A stretch of 64,000 nucleotides of DNA from Pseudonocardia autotrophica (lineage in GTDB: Bacteria > Actinomycetota > Actinomycetes > Mycobacteriales > Pseudonocardiaceae): NCBI RefSeq assembly GCF_000717175.1, contig NZ_JNYD01000019.1:1-64000 (forward strand). Reading direction: 5' to 3'. The position numbers and the translations under genes are program-made. This document shows positions 1-8,197 of the stretch, piece by piece. Below the pieces are notes generated by a model that worked only from the letters and a program-made list of their open reading frames with translations, did no database searches and had not been told where the DNA came from. Each line of letters starts with the position of its first letter. The stretch's first letter is position 1.

Positions 1-1
1 T

Positions 2-490
2 GAGTCGGCGGGCGCCACGCTGGTGGTCGACGGGCGGCAGGGCGAGTTCGACGCGGACGGGGCCGGGTTCTTCGTGGCCCCGACGCTGTTCGACAACGTC
101 ACGACCGACATGAGCATCTACACCGACGAGATCTTCGGCCCGGTGCTCTCGGTGGTCCGCGTGGACACCTACGAGGAGGCCGTCGAGCTGATCAACGCCA
201 ACCCGTACGGCAACGGGACCGCGATCTTCACCAACGACGGCGGAGCGGCGCGGCGGTTCCAGAACGAGGTCGAGGTCGGGATGATCGGCATCAACGTGCC
301 GGTGCCGGTGCCGATGGCCTACTACTCCTTCGGGGGCTGGAAGAACTCGCTGTTCGGCGACACCCACGCCCACGGCGTGGAGGGCTTCCACTTCTTCACC
401 CGCGGCAAGGTCGTGACCACCCGCTGGCTCGACCCGGCCGCGCGGGAACAGCACGGCGGCATCAACCTGGGCTTCCCCCAGAACGCCTGA
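2..490 (+). CDS. mmsA: Methylmalonate-semialdehyde dehydrogenase, C-terminal part
   Basis: The gene enters from the left edge; only the last 162 codons are present. The protein belongs to the CoA-acylating aldehyde dehydrogenase family, which converts methylmalonate or malonate semialdehyde to propionyl- or acetyl-CoA in valine, inositol and beta-alanine catabolism. The visible part has the family's C-terminal landmarks: the [11 protein letters not shown] segment, the [11 protein letters not shown] loop, and [13 protein letters not shown] followed by [12 protein letters not shown], a combination typical of MmsA rather than of other aldehyde dehydrogenases. The catalytic Cys lies upstream of the window. 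The stop is TGA. No clear T-tailed terminator follows. Family assignment is firm; the substrate is inferred from family knowledge. Confidence 0.93.
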   Translation, partial: ESAGATLVVDGRQGEFDADGAGFFVAPTLFDNVTTDMSIYTDEIFGPVLSVVRVDTYEEAVELINANPYGNGTAIFTNDGGAARRFQNEVEVGMIGINVPVPVPMAYYSFGGWKNSLFGDTHAHGVEGFHFFTRGKVVTTRWLDPAAREQHGGINLGFPQNA

Positions 491-614
491 GAGACCCTCT
501 TGGTCACCGTTTTGGTCATTGCTTACGATCGATCATGACCCCTGCGACTGAACATGAGCCAAGATCGTCAACGAGGCGAGGCTGCTCTCACCAGCACCAA
601 CGCTCATCGGGGCC

Positions 615-673
615 TGCGGTGGAACACCCGACTCCCCTCCAGCGGGTTGGGGGTTCGATTCCCTCGCGGCGCA
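615..673 (+). pseudogene. tRNA-like 3' half (degenerate, possibly tRNA-Gly(CCC)-derived)
   Basis: A perfect T-loop box (GGTTCGATTCC, 652-662) sits in a 5-bp T-stem (649-653 with 661-665). It is followed by a seven-base acceptor-like strand GCGGCGC and A (666-673). Upstream is CCCGACTCCC...AGCGGG, which resembles a Gly(CCC) anticodon arm with about three extra bases in the loop. No matching GCGCCGC 5' acceptor strand or proper D-arm is found within 100 bases upstream, so it cannot fold as a complete tRNA. It is most simply a tRNA remnant. Such 3' halves are often left where an element integrated into a tRNA gene; that origin is inference. Confidence 0.4.
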
Positions 674-763
674 CAGAAGCAGCAGGTCAGAGCGTTGTCG
701 CTCTGGCCTGCTTCGCGTTTCCAAGGTCCAACTCGACGTTTATCTACCGCAAACCCCGAAAAG

Positions 764-775
764 GGAGTCAGCTGT
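764..775 (+). repeat. Direct repeat, left edge of IS110 element
   Basis: GGAGTCAGCTGT, identical to 2671-2682. It is proposed as the left boundary or core site of the element. Confidence 0.6.
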
Positions 776-1184
776 CACGCACGCCGACCCGGTCAGTGCG
801 TCGAGAACCGCAGCTCAGTGGCCCTCCCACCCGGCATGCCGCCGATCTTCGTGACCTGCACTCATGTAAGGAGCTTCGGGACTTGATCGGCCCGGGGTTC
901 CGGGGTTGCATGCGCATCCCGGCTGGTCCGGTGGGTGGCGTCGAGTAGCGCTCTGAGGGCGGATGTGTGTTCGTGCCTCGCTGGGCTGATTGCCACCGCT
1001 GGCCTGGCCACGGGTGCCCCGGATGAGGGAAGTAGACCGGCCCCTGGCGGGTCGGGTCTGGTTGCAGCACATGAGTGGGAGCCGTCGTCAGGATCGCTTG
1101 CCGCCCGTGGGGACCGTGGCCGATCAGTGCGCCGCCCTGCGCGGAACAGCCCGGGGCGACGGGGCTGGGCAGGGGAGGATGCGG
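776..1184 (+). other. Non-coding left end of the IS110 element (candidate bridge-RNA region)
   Basis: About 410 bases separate the left repeat from the transposase start and contain no convincing gene. In IS110-group elements the left-end non-coding DNA encodes a structured bridge RNA whose loops pair with target and donor DNA (known for IS621 and relatives). The length and position fit, and the region is rich in short GC stems, but I could not fold it. The role is inferred from family membership only. Confidence 0.3.
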
Positions 1185-2641
1185 ATGCAACGACGACTGG
1201 TGGGCATCGACCTGGGGATCGCCAGCGCGCACACCGTGCGGGTGCTCGACGAGGCGGGTCGCACGCTGGGTCGGGGCCGGGGTGGGCCGACGGTGGCCGA
1301 GCTGTCCCGGATCGAGGACGCCGCCCTGGCCGGCGCCGCGCCGGGCACCCGGCTGGAGGTGTGGTTGAGCCGACCGGGCCGGCGTGGCTGCCGGTCGCGG
1401 TGTTCTTCACCGGCCGCGGGCACCTGGTCTATCGGGTTTCCAGCGCCAAGGCCGCGGACCTGCGCCGGTTTCTGTCCCGGCACGCCAAGAGCAACGGCAT
1501 CGACGCCGACACCCTGGCCCGGTTGCCGCTGCTCGACCCCGACGGGCTGCGCCCGCTGGAGCTGCCCGGCGTGCAGACCGCGGCGCTGGACCGCCGCGTG
1601 CGGGCCACCGACCGGCTCACCCGCGCCGCCACCGCACACAAGGTGCGGATCAAGGACCTGGTCCGTCAGCTACTACCGGCCACCCCGCTGACCGGCGAGC
1701 TCGGGCGGGCCGACCTGGCCGTGCTCGAACGCTGGGCCGACCCGCGCGCGCTGCTCGCCGCCGGCCCGGCCCGCCTCACCACTGTGATCGACAAGGCCTC
1801 ACACGGGCAGCAGGGCGCCGAGCGGGCCGCGGCCTGGCGGGCCGCCGCCGCAGAAGCGGTCGAGCTCTACGCGGCCTATCCGGCGATGCCGTTCACCGAT
1901 CTGGCCGCCGAGGTCGCCACCGAGGTCCGGCTGCTGCGCGCCGTCCAGGCCGAACTGGCCGAACACGCCGCACACCGGGAGGAGGCCTACCGGCGGGCCG
2001 ATCCCGGCCAGCTCGCCCGCAGCCTGCCCGGCCTGGCCCACATCGGCGCCCCGGCGCTGGTCGCCATCGTCGGTGACGCCGCCCGGTTCCCCACCGCGCG
2101 GCAGTTCCGCTCGTTCACCGGGCTGGCCCCCCGCGCCTCGGAGACCGGCGAGACCGACCGCAAGGGCCGGCCCATGTCCAAGGCCGGCCCGGCGCTGCTG
2201 CGCACCACCCTGATCCGGGCCGCGGACAACGCCCGCCGCCAGGACCCGCAACTAGCGAAGATCTACTACACCCAGATCGTCGAACGCGGCGCCACGCACA
2301 CCAAAGCGCTCTGCGTGGTCGCGGCCGCGCTGGCCGAACGCGCCTGGGCGGTGCTGCGCCGCGGCATGCCCTACGTCATCTGCGACACCGACAGCACCCC
2401 CATCGACCCCACCGCCGCGAAGGCGATCATCGCCGAGCGGTGGACCGTCCCCGCCGCCGTCCGGGCCCGCCGACGCAGCCGCAAAAGCCCCTCAGCAACG
2501 CACACGACGAAGGCGGGGAAGGCCCCTCACGGAGTCCTCGCGGGACACAGGCCAGACGCTCCAGGGCGTCGACAACGAGGCGACCTTCCCCACCAGCCAT
2601 CCTCACGCTCCCAGCAACCCGGACGCAAGACACCTCCTTGA
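1185..2641 (+). pseudogene. IS110-family DEDD transposase, frameshifted
   Basis: The start is the ATG at 1185, six bases after AGGGGAGG. The N-terminus MQRRLVGIDLG carries the first catalytic Asp (D9) of the RuvC-like DEDD domain. At about 1361 the frame breaks: GTGTGG stands where GTG GTG is needed (one G or T lost). Reading continues one frame over with VVEPTGPAWLP, which contains the expected catalytic Glu, then GIDADTLARL with the last two Asp. The C-terminal transposase_20 region follows (LPGLAHIGAPALVAIVGD, then FRSFTGLAPRASETG and GRPMSKAGPALLR with the conserved Ser). Both halves are otherwise intact, so the lesion is recent or an assembly error. Programmed frameshifting is not usual in this family. 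Confidence 0.85.
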
Positions 2642-2670
2642 CAGCCCAGCTCCCACAGGGAATCAGCCTA

Positions 2671-2682
2671 GGAGTCAGCTGT
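2671..2682 (+). repeat. Direct repeat, right edge of IS110 element
   Basis: GGAGTCAGCTGT, identical to 764-775, 29 bases after the transposase stop. Proposed right boundary of the element. Confidence 0.6.
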
Positions 2683-3134
2683 TCACCGGTGTTCGGCGAT
2701 GCCACCGCCATCCTGACCACCGGCTCGGTTCACCGCGCTCGGCCAAGCCCGCAGCCGCGCCCGGCCAGCCCCAGTCCCCGCGCCCGGCCGCGCCGTTGAG
2801 GTGTCCGACCTGACCGGGCGACCGGATGAGCCGGTCCTCAGGCTCGACAGAGTCCCGGCCGGGTCACCGTGCCCGGCAGCGCCCGCGCCACCGTTCAGCA
2901 TGACCGGACCGGCATCGTCGTCGCTGTAGGACAGCCCGCCGCTCTCGCCGCCGGCGCAGCCCGCGTTCCAGGCGAAGGGGCCGGCGACGGACCCTCCGCC
3001 GCCGGAGCCGTTGTCGTGACGCGGCCGTCTTCAGCGGCAGCGACGACTTCGGCTCCGAACGACCACCTCGCGGCCGACGACGCGACCAGCGCGGTCGCCG
3101 CCATCCTCGAAGGGCGCCAACCCCCGGCCGCAGG
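2683..3134 (+). other. Stretch without a recognisable gene
   Basis: Frames here give only Pro/Ala/Arg-rich low-complexity translations with no recognisable domain, no ribosome-binding site and no consistent family match. It lies between the IS element and gene relics and is probably decayed coding DNA. Confidence 0.5.
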
Positions 3135-3554
3135 CTGCTCGGCGCCGTCGACGGCCTCCGCGCCGCAAGCAAGCCGGTCCTGGTGCTCAAGACCGGCCGC
3201 AGCGAGGTGGGTGCACGAGCGGTCCAGTCCCACACCGGCAGCATCGCCGGGGACTACACCGTCTACCGCGCCCTGCTGAGCCGGGGCGGCGCCACCCGGT
3301 CGGACCTCGTGCTCCCCACCCTCGTCGGAGTCCTGGACGCCGCACAGCGAGCGGGCGCCACCGTCGTCCACTCCCGGCTGGCAAGCCGAGCACGCGACTA
3401 CAGCGGCATCGTCCCCGCACTTCAGACCTACGTGCGGGCAGCCGAGGCACACGAGGCCCACTGGGCGGCACAACCGTCGAACGGCCTGCACGACGAGGAC
3501 GATCTGGTGATCACCGAGTCAGGTGCAGGTCCGTCCCACGACTCGGGATCGTGA
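3135..3554 (+). pseudogene. Chimeric relic: ADP-forming acyl-CoA synthetase fragment joined to an isochorismatase-like fragment
   Basis: One frame reads LLGAVDGLRAASKPVLVLKTG followed by GRSEVGARAVQSHTGSIAGD, which matches the succinyl-CoA-ligase-like domain of ADP-forming acetyl-CoA synthetases (the KPVVVLKxGRS...SHTGS motif). After SRGGA, at about 3295, the same frame changes to VGVLDAAQRAGATVVHSRLA, then RARDYSGIVPALQTYVRAAE. This resembles the central part of an isochorismatase-family hydrolase. Neither part has its N- or C-terminal domain, and there is no start signal. This looks like two gene fragments fused by deletion next to the IS110 element. Family identities come from motif recall and are moderately sure. 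Confidence 0.5.
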
Positions 3555-3576
3555 CGTCGCAGCGTCAGGTCCTGGA

Positions 3577-4437
3577 TCAGGCCCGGACGAATCGGTGACG
3601 CATCTCCCCGATACCGGTGGCCCAGGTGACGAGTTCCTCGCCGGCCTGCAGGAACCGTGGCGGGGACATTCCCACCCCGACCCCGGAGGGAGTGCCGGTG
3701 AAGATCAGGTCGCCGGGGAGCAGTGTCACGACCGTCGAGAGCTTCGCGACGAGCGTGGGTACCGGGAAGATCATGTCGCCGGTACGCGCCTTCTGGACGC
3801 TCTCCCCCTCGACGAGGCAGCCCAGCTCGAGGTCGTCCGGGTCGAGGCCCGTCGCACGCAGCTCGTCGACGGTGACGAGGTGCGGCCCGACGGGTGAGAA
3901 GCCTGGGTAGGACTTGCCCAACCCGAACTGTGCCGGCGGGGCGGCGAACTGGGTGACGCGATCGGAGATGTCCTGGCCCAGGCTGACGCCGGCGACATGG
4001 TCCCAGCCGTCGGCTTCGGAGATGTGGCGTCCGCCCACCCCGATGACGGCGACGAGCTCGACCTCCCAGTCCACGTTGCCCGGTGTCAGGGCGATGTCCC
4101 CGCGGGGGCCGGTGAGGCTGGAGGCGTACTTGGTGAACACGACGGGTTCGGTGGGCGCGGCGAAGCCGGACTCGTCGGCGTGGTCGCGGTAGTTCAGGCC
4201 GACCGCGAAGATCTGCGGGGGCCGCGGTGCGACCGGGCCCAGCGCCGCCTCGTCGACCGGCGTCGCGGCGTCGAACGAGGCGGAGGCGGCCCAGGCGCGG
4301 AACTCCGCCCACCGGCCGTAGACCGACTGCGGGTCGGCCGGGAACCGGCCTCCGCCGGCCTGCTCGACGTCGAGAGCGCGGGACGGGTCCTCGGGGTCGA
4401 GCAGGACCAGCCGGCCGGCGTGATTCGCGATGCGCAT
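3577..4437 (-). CDS. Fumarylacetoacetate hydrolase-family protein
   Basis: A 286-aa member of the FAH superfamily, Mg2+-dependent hydrolases, hydratases or decarboxylases acting on 2,4-diketo or meta-cleavage products. The family core is clear: VGLNYRDHADE (79-89), the metal-ligand pair in DWEVELV (E125, E127), GQDISDR (D156), and LIFTGTPSGVG near the end. The start ATG follows GGAAGGATTCC. It is the last gene of a minus-strand operon with the hydroxylase at 4452-5681 (14-base gap) and the VOC protein at 5699-6292, so it probably hydrolyses or hydrates a ring-cleavage product. It is clearly related to the protein at 20227-21096. The exact reaction cannot be fixed from sequence. Confidence 0.88.
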   Translation of the reverse strand: MRIANHAGRLVLLDPEDPSRALDVEQAGGGRFPADPQSVYGRWAEFRAWAASASFDAATPVDEAALGPVAPRPPQIFAVGLNYRDHADESGFAAPTEPVVFTKYASSLTGPRGDIALTPGNVDWEVELVAVIGVGGRHISEADGWDHVAGVSLGQDISDRVTQFAAPPAQFGLGKSYPGFSPVGPHLVTVDELRATGLDPDDLELGCLVEGESVQKARTGDMIFPVPTLVAKLSTVVTLLPGDLIFTGTPSGVGVGMSPPRFLQAGEELVTWATGIGEMRHRFVRA

Positions 4438-4451
4438 GGAATCCTTCCAGG

Positions 4452-5681
4452 TCAGACGAGTGCGGTGACGCCGTCGGTGAGACCGAGCAGTGCCCGGCCG
4501 TAGACCTCGGCGGAGATCGCCGGGCTGATCACCGCATGCCGGGAGGCCACCTCCGAGTCGCGCCAGATGCGCTGCAGCGGGCTGGACTCGGCGAAGCTGG
4601 ACGCGCCGTGCGCGGAGACCAGGATCCGGATCGCCTCGCGGGCGTTCTCGATCGCGGTGCCGGTGTCCATGCGGACCCGGGCCCGGGCGGCGTAGTCGGG
4701 GTAGACGCCGTCGGCGGCGGCCTGGTCGATGTCCGCGGCGGCGCGGTAGGCGTGCAGGTGCGCCGAGTCGACCAGCGCGGCCGCCTTGGCCACGGCGAGC
4801 TGGACCGTGGGTGCTTCGGTCTGCACGTCGTAGAAGGTGTAGGAGATCGATCGCTTGGGCGCCTTCTCCAGCACCAACTCGAGGGCGGCCTGGGCGAGTC
4901 CGAGCTGGGGCCCGGCGAGCACCAGCGCGGCGACGGGCACGAATGAAGAGCGGTAGAGGGCCTCGCCGGTGTGCTCGGTGCCGTAGCGGCCGCCGATGGC
5001 GGCGGGCACCGAGATGACCCGGTGCTCGGGGATGAACACGTCCTGTGCGACGAGGGTGTTCGAGCCGGTTCCGCGCATGCCGGCGACGAACCACGTGTCC
5101 TCGATGGTCAGGTCGCTCATCGGGACCAGGGCCAGCCCCTGGTCGACGACCTCCCCGCGCTCGTCGGGCACCGGGAAGCCGACCACGGCCCATTGGGAGT
5201 GCAGGCACCCCGAGGCCCAGCCCCACCTGCCGGTCACCCGGTAGCCGCCGTCGACCTTGATGGCCTCCGCGGACGGCGCGAGGACGCCGGCGATCCGGTT
5301 GCCCGGGTTCTCCTCCCAGATGTCGCGCTGGGCGCGATCGGGGAACAGCCCGGCGAAGAAGGAACAGACGTTCATCAACGTGGAGACCCACGCGGTCGAC
5401 CCGCATCCGCGGGCCAACTCGCGCGACACCTCGAGCTTCGTGCGGATGTCGGTCTCCAGGCCGCCCAGCCGGCGCGGCTTCATGATCCGGTACAGCCCGG
5501 CGTCGTCGGCGAGGGTGATGTTCTCCTCGACCACGCGGCGGTCCTGCTCGGTCTTCGCGGCGTTGCGCACCAGGACGGGGACGATCTCACGCGCGCGGCC
5601 CACCAGCTCCGCGCGCAGCGCGCGTGCGTCGTCGGTCGTGCCGGGACGGTCGAGCAGGTAGTCCGGAGTCTGCGCTGCCAT
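4452..5681 (-). CDS. Acyl-CoA-dehydrogenase-fold flavin-dependent monooxygenase (oxygenase component)
   Basis: A 409-aa protein of the acyl-CoA dehydrogenase type-2/HsaA-like group. These two-component enzymes use reduced flavin from a partner reductase to hydroxylate phenols or other aromatics. Typical segments are RELARGCGSTAWVSTLMNVC, GRWGWASGCLHSQWAV, the MSDLTIEDTWFVAGMRGTGS flavin and substrate region, and SAHGASSFAESSPLQRIWRD near the C-terminus. The ATG at 5681 (MAAQTPDY) follows AGGAGCGACATCG. No reductase gene lies in this operon; the one at 18453-18941 may serve both hydroxylases. The protein closely resembles 18982-20196, so the two blocks share ancestry. Substrate unknown. Confidence 0.87.
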   Translation of the reverse strand: MAAQTPDYLLDRPGTTDDARALRAELVGRAREIVPVLVRNAAKTEQDRRVVEENITLADDAGLYRIMKPRRLGGLETDIRTKLEVSRELARGCGSTAWVSTLMNVCSFFAGLFPDRAQRDIWEENPGNRIAGVLAPSAEAIKVDGGYRVTGRWGWASGCLHSQWAVVGFPVPDERGEVVDQGLALVPMSDLTIEDTWFVAGMRGTGSNTLVAQDVFIPEHRVISVPAAIGGRYGTEHTGEALYRSSFVPVAALVLAGPQLGLAQAALELVLEKAPKRSISYTFYDVQTEAPTVQLAVAKAAALVDSAHLHAYRAAADIDQAAADGVYPDYAARARVRMDTGTAIENAREAIRILVSAHGASSFAESSPLQRIWRDSEVASRHAVISPAISAEVYGRALLGLTDGVTALV

Positions 5682-5698
5682 CGATGTCGCTCCTGTCG

Positions 5699-6292
5699 TC
5701 AGGCGGTGAGGGACGGGGCGGCGCCGGTCAGCACGCGCATGGGATCGGGCAGCTCGGGTCCGGACAGGGCCCAGGCCCGGGTGCACAGCTCGGCGGCGGA
5801 CGCTCCGCCGCGGCGGGCGGCGACCATCCGATCGACGTCGAAGGCCGGGCCGACCGGGTCGGCGTCGTACTCCGGGCCCTTCATGTACGCCGTGGCCTCG
5901 TCGGCGGTGGCGAAGTTGTCGACCTGCATCTCGACGAAGTTGCCGTCGGGGTCGCGGTAGTACAGCGAGGTGGTCACCCCGTGCTGGATCGGCACGGCGG
6001 GTTCGACGCCGGCCGCACGGAGCTCGGCGTAGCGCTCCAGCAGATCGTCGAGCGAGTCGAAGGTGAACGCCGTGTGGTGCATGCCGACGGTGCCGGGCTC
6101 CTTCGGCCGGGCCACCTCGGCAGGCACCTCGAGCAGCGCGATGCGGTGGTGCTCGTCGTCGAAGGTGAGGAAGGTCAACCCGTGCCCGGCGTGCACCACG
6201 TGGGCCTTCAGCACGGTGCAGTACCAGTCGCGGACGACGTCGGGCTGCGCGGTCTGCAGGACGACGTGGACGAGTTTCGGCGTGGCGCCCAT
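5699..6292 (-). CDS. VOC-family extradiol dioxygenase-like protein
   Basis: A 197-aa one-domain vicinal-oxygen-chelate protein. The metal triad of extradiol ring-cleavage enzymes is recognisable: H9 (KLVHVVLQT), H72/H73 (VGMHHTAFTF) and E121 (DPDGNFVEMQVDN). It may cleave a catechol-type product of the hydroxylase next to it, or act as a glyoxalase-type isomerase; the NFVEMQ segment favours a dioxygenase. A tail of about 65 residues follows the VOC domain. The start ATG at 6292 follows GAGAGGAGACCGCTC; a longer reading to 6319 lacks such a site. It is the first gene of the minus operon, behind the operator/promoter at 6347-6375. Confidence 0.8.
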   Translation of the reverse strand: MGATPKLVHVVLQTAQPDVVRDWYCTVLKAHVVHAGHGLTFLTFDDEHHRIALLEVPAEVARPKEPGTVGMHHTAFTFDSLDDLLERYAELRAAGVEPAVPIQHGVTTSLYYRDPDGNFVEMQVDNFATADEATAYMKGPEYDADPVGPAFDVDRMVAARRGGASAAELCTRAWALSGPELPDPMRVLTGAAPSLTA

Positions 6293-6346
6293 GAGCGGTC
6301 TCCTCTCGGGCCAGGTCACTCCGGCGTGACCTGGAGCACGACCGGG

Positions 6347-6375
6347 ACCGTAGAGACTAACTTATAAGATGTCAA
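6347..6375 (-). promoter_or_regulatory. Promoter with embedded GntR operator for the VOC-hydroxylase-FAH operon
   Basis: On the minus strand TTGACA (6375-6370), a 17-base spacer and TACGGT (6352-6347) form a good actinobacterial promoter. The 17-mer TTGACATCTTATAAGTT (6375-6359) covers the -35 and spacer and contains the palindrome CTTATAAG. The same 17-mer is found at 7188-7204. Binding there would block RNA polymerase. Confidence 0.75.
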
Positions 6376-6426
6376 CGTGCGCTAGCATGCGTGCCGACGA
6401 CGTCGCACGAAGGGTCGGAGGGTGCC

Positions 6427-7158
6427 GTGACGCTGGGGGATCAGCGCGGGATGCGATCGGTGGCTGCCCGCAAGGCCTCGGCGGTCGACCTCGTGTTGCA
6501 CGAGATCCGCCGCTCCATCTTGAACGGCGACCTCCCGCCCGGCCGCCCGTTCACCGTGCCCGCGCTGACCGAGCAGCTCGGGGTCAGCCACGTCCCCGTC
6601 CGCGAGGCGCTCCGCCAACTCGAGGCGCAGGGCCTGGTGGTCCTCAGCCCGTCGCGCAGCGCGATCGTCACCCCGCTCGACCCCGACGACCTGCGGGCGA
6701 TCTACCGGTTGCGGATCATGGTCGAGCCCGAACTCGCGGCGCTCTCGGCGGCCGACCGCACCGACGCGGAGATCGACGAGCTCGAACGACTGGTGCACGA
6801 GGCCTTCGACAGGGTGCCTGCCGAGGACTTCTGGGATCCGCACCGCGAGTTCCACGCCGCCCTGATCCGCCCGGCCGCGGGCGAATGGGACCTGCGGATG
6901 CTGCGACCCTTGTGGGACGCCTCCGAGCGCTACACCCGGCTCGTGTTCGACCCCGTCGGCGAGCCGGAGAGCTTCGCCGCCCGCCGCGGACACGTCCACC
7001 AGGAGCTGGTCGAGGCCGCCCGCTCCCGCGACCCGGAGCGTCTCCGCGCCCAGGTGCGCGAGCACCTCGAGGCGAACCGGCGAACGATGCTCGACCGCAT
7101 GGGCAAGGTCGGCGGCCCGGGCTCGGGAGCGTGGGCCGCACCCGCCGAGACGGCCTGA
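6427..7158 (+). CDS. GntR-family transcriptional regulator (FCD type)
   Basis: A 243-aa regulator with an N-terminal winged helix-turn-helix and a C-terminal all-helical FCD ligand domain. The DNA-binding part shows VLHEIRRSILNGDLPPGRPF, LTEQLGVSHVPVREALRQLE and GLVVLSPSRSAIVTPL. The FCD part has DLRAIYRLRIMVEPELA and later HREFHAAL, a likely metal/ligand-site segment. The GTG at 6427 is preceded by GGAGGG with good spacing; an ATG at 6391 is possible but lacks one. It sits between two divergent catabolic arms that each carry the same 17-bp palindromic site, so it most likely represses both and itself, released by a pathway intermediate (inference from the FadR/VanR group). Confidence 0.9.
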   Translation: MTLGDQRGMRSVAARKASAVDLVLHEIRRSILNGDLPPGRPFTVPALTEQLGVSHVPVREALRQLEAQGLVVLSPSRSAIVTPLDPDDLRAIYRLRIMVEPELAALSAADRTDAEIDELERLVHEAFDRVPAEDFWDPHREFHAALIRPAAGEWDLRMLRPLWDASERYTRLVFDPVGEPESFAARRGHVHQELVEAARSRDPERLRAQVREHLEANRRTMLDRMGKVGGPGSGAWAAPAETA

Positions 7159-7187
7159 CCTCGACTCCGGCCCCCGAACGGGTGTGA

Positions 7188-7217
7188 TTGACATCTTATA
7201 AGTTCTAGCTTTACGGT
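7188..7217 (+). promoter_or_regulatory. Promoter with embedded GntR operator for the hydrolase-transporter-monooxygenase operon
   Basis: TTGACA (7188-7193), an 18-base spacer and TACGGT (7212-7217). The 17-mer TTGACATCTTATAAGTT at 7188-7204 is an exact inverted copy of 6359-6375. It lies 77 bases before the ATG at 7294. Confidence 0.75.
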
Positions 7218-7293
7218 TCCGCCGCTCGGAGTCGGAGCTGCGTCCCGCGCCCGACACCGCCGAGCACTGTTCTTCACGATTCGAGGGAGAGTC

Positions 7294-8173
7294 ATGAAGC
7301 AGTTCGTCGCGGACGTCGCAGGCCGCATCACCGCAACCCTCCACGAGTCCCGCTCGGCCGAACCCGGGCTCCCGCTGCTCGTCGCCCTCCACGGGGGCAC
7401 CTACACCAGCGCCTACTTCACCGTCGCCGGGTCTCCCGCGGGATCCTTCGTCGACATCGCCGGACGCAACGGCTTCCACGTCCTCACCCTCGACCGCCCC
7501 GGTTACGGCGACAGCGACCCGCTGCCCGAGGACGAGAACACCTTCGCCCGCCAGGCCGAAGTGCTCGACGCCGCCGTGGCCGAGCTGCTGCCCGAGACCC
7601 CGTGCAGCGACGTCGTGCTGATCGGCCACTCGATCGGCGGCATGACGGCCCTGGAGATCGCCGCACGCGAACTCGCGTGGTCCCTGCTCGGGGTCTCGGC
7701 GACCGGGATGGGGGCCCGCATCCGAGCCGGCGGCCCCGCCGAGCAGCTCGGTGCCCTCCCACTGGCCGGCGTCGTCGACCTCCCGGTCCCCGACCGCGAA
7801 CAGCTCTGGTACGGCCCGGCCGGGTCGGTCACCGACGACGCCGTCCGCGCCGCCCGGGCCTCCTTCGCCCCGGCTCCGATGGTGGAGCTGGCCTTCGCGC
7901 CGACCTGGGCCGGACTGCGCCTCGCCGAGGTCGCCTCACGGGTGTCGGTACCCGTCCACCACGCGCTGGGTGAGTTCGACGCACTCTGGGACTCCTCCCC
8001 AGGCCCGCGACCTGTTCCGCGCGGCCTTCACTCCCGGCCTGCCCGTCGACTCCGAGATCGTCCCCGGCGCGGGCCACTGCCTCGACCACCACCGGATCGG
8101 CGCCGCCCTGCACCTGCGACAGCTCGCCTTCGCCCGGGACTGCACGACCCGCGTCCCGACCCCGACCGCCTGA
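7294..8173 (+). pseudogene. Alpha/beta hydrolase (C-C bond or ester hydrolase type), frameshifted near its end
   Basis: Read through one frameshift this is a roughly 293-codon alpha/beta hydrolase. The N-terminal frame has the oxyanion-hole HGG (33-35) and the nucleophile elbow GHSIGG (S113), then EFDALW with the acid. At the C-run 7997-8000 there is one base too many. The next frame then continues with QARDLFRAAFTPGLPVDSE and GAGHCLDHH (catalytic His) to a TGA at 8173. All three triad residues exist but in two frames, so the gene is either freshly inactivated or carries a sequencing error. First gene of the operon, behind GAGGGAGAGTC. With its neighbours it resembles MhpC/BphD-type enzymes that hydrolyse ring-cleavage products; it may equally be an esterase. 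Confidence 0.75.
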
Positions 8174-8197
8174 CCCTTACCGTCGAGAAGGGCCCAC

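Larger units (their letters stand above)
764..2682 (+). mobile_element. IS110-family insertion sequence (inactive as read)
   Basis: The element is bounded here by a 12-bp direct repeat, GGAGTCAGCTGT, at 764-775 and 2671-2682; the similarity continues loosely as (T)CAC. It encloses one transposase gene and a long non-coding left end. IS110 elements lack classical terminal inverted repeats and move through a DEDD transposase/recombinase, so short direct repeats are the expected kind of boundary. At 1.9 kb it is somewhat longer than typical IS110 elements (about 1.2-1.6 kb), so the true ends could lie inside these repeats. The transposase frame is broken, so the copy is probably immobile unless the break is a sequencing error. 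Confidence 0.7.

Noticed and set aside
7751..8173. Separate 140-aa gene at the end of the alpha/beta hydrolase
   Set aside because: It begins inside the hydrolase with low-complexity sequence; only its last part (QARDLFRAAFT...GAGHCLDHH) is meaningful and completes the hydrolase.
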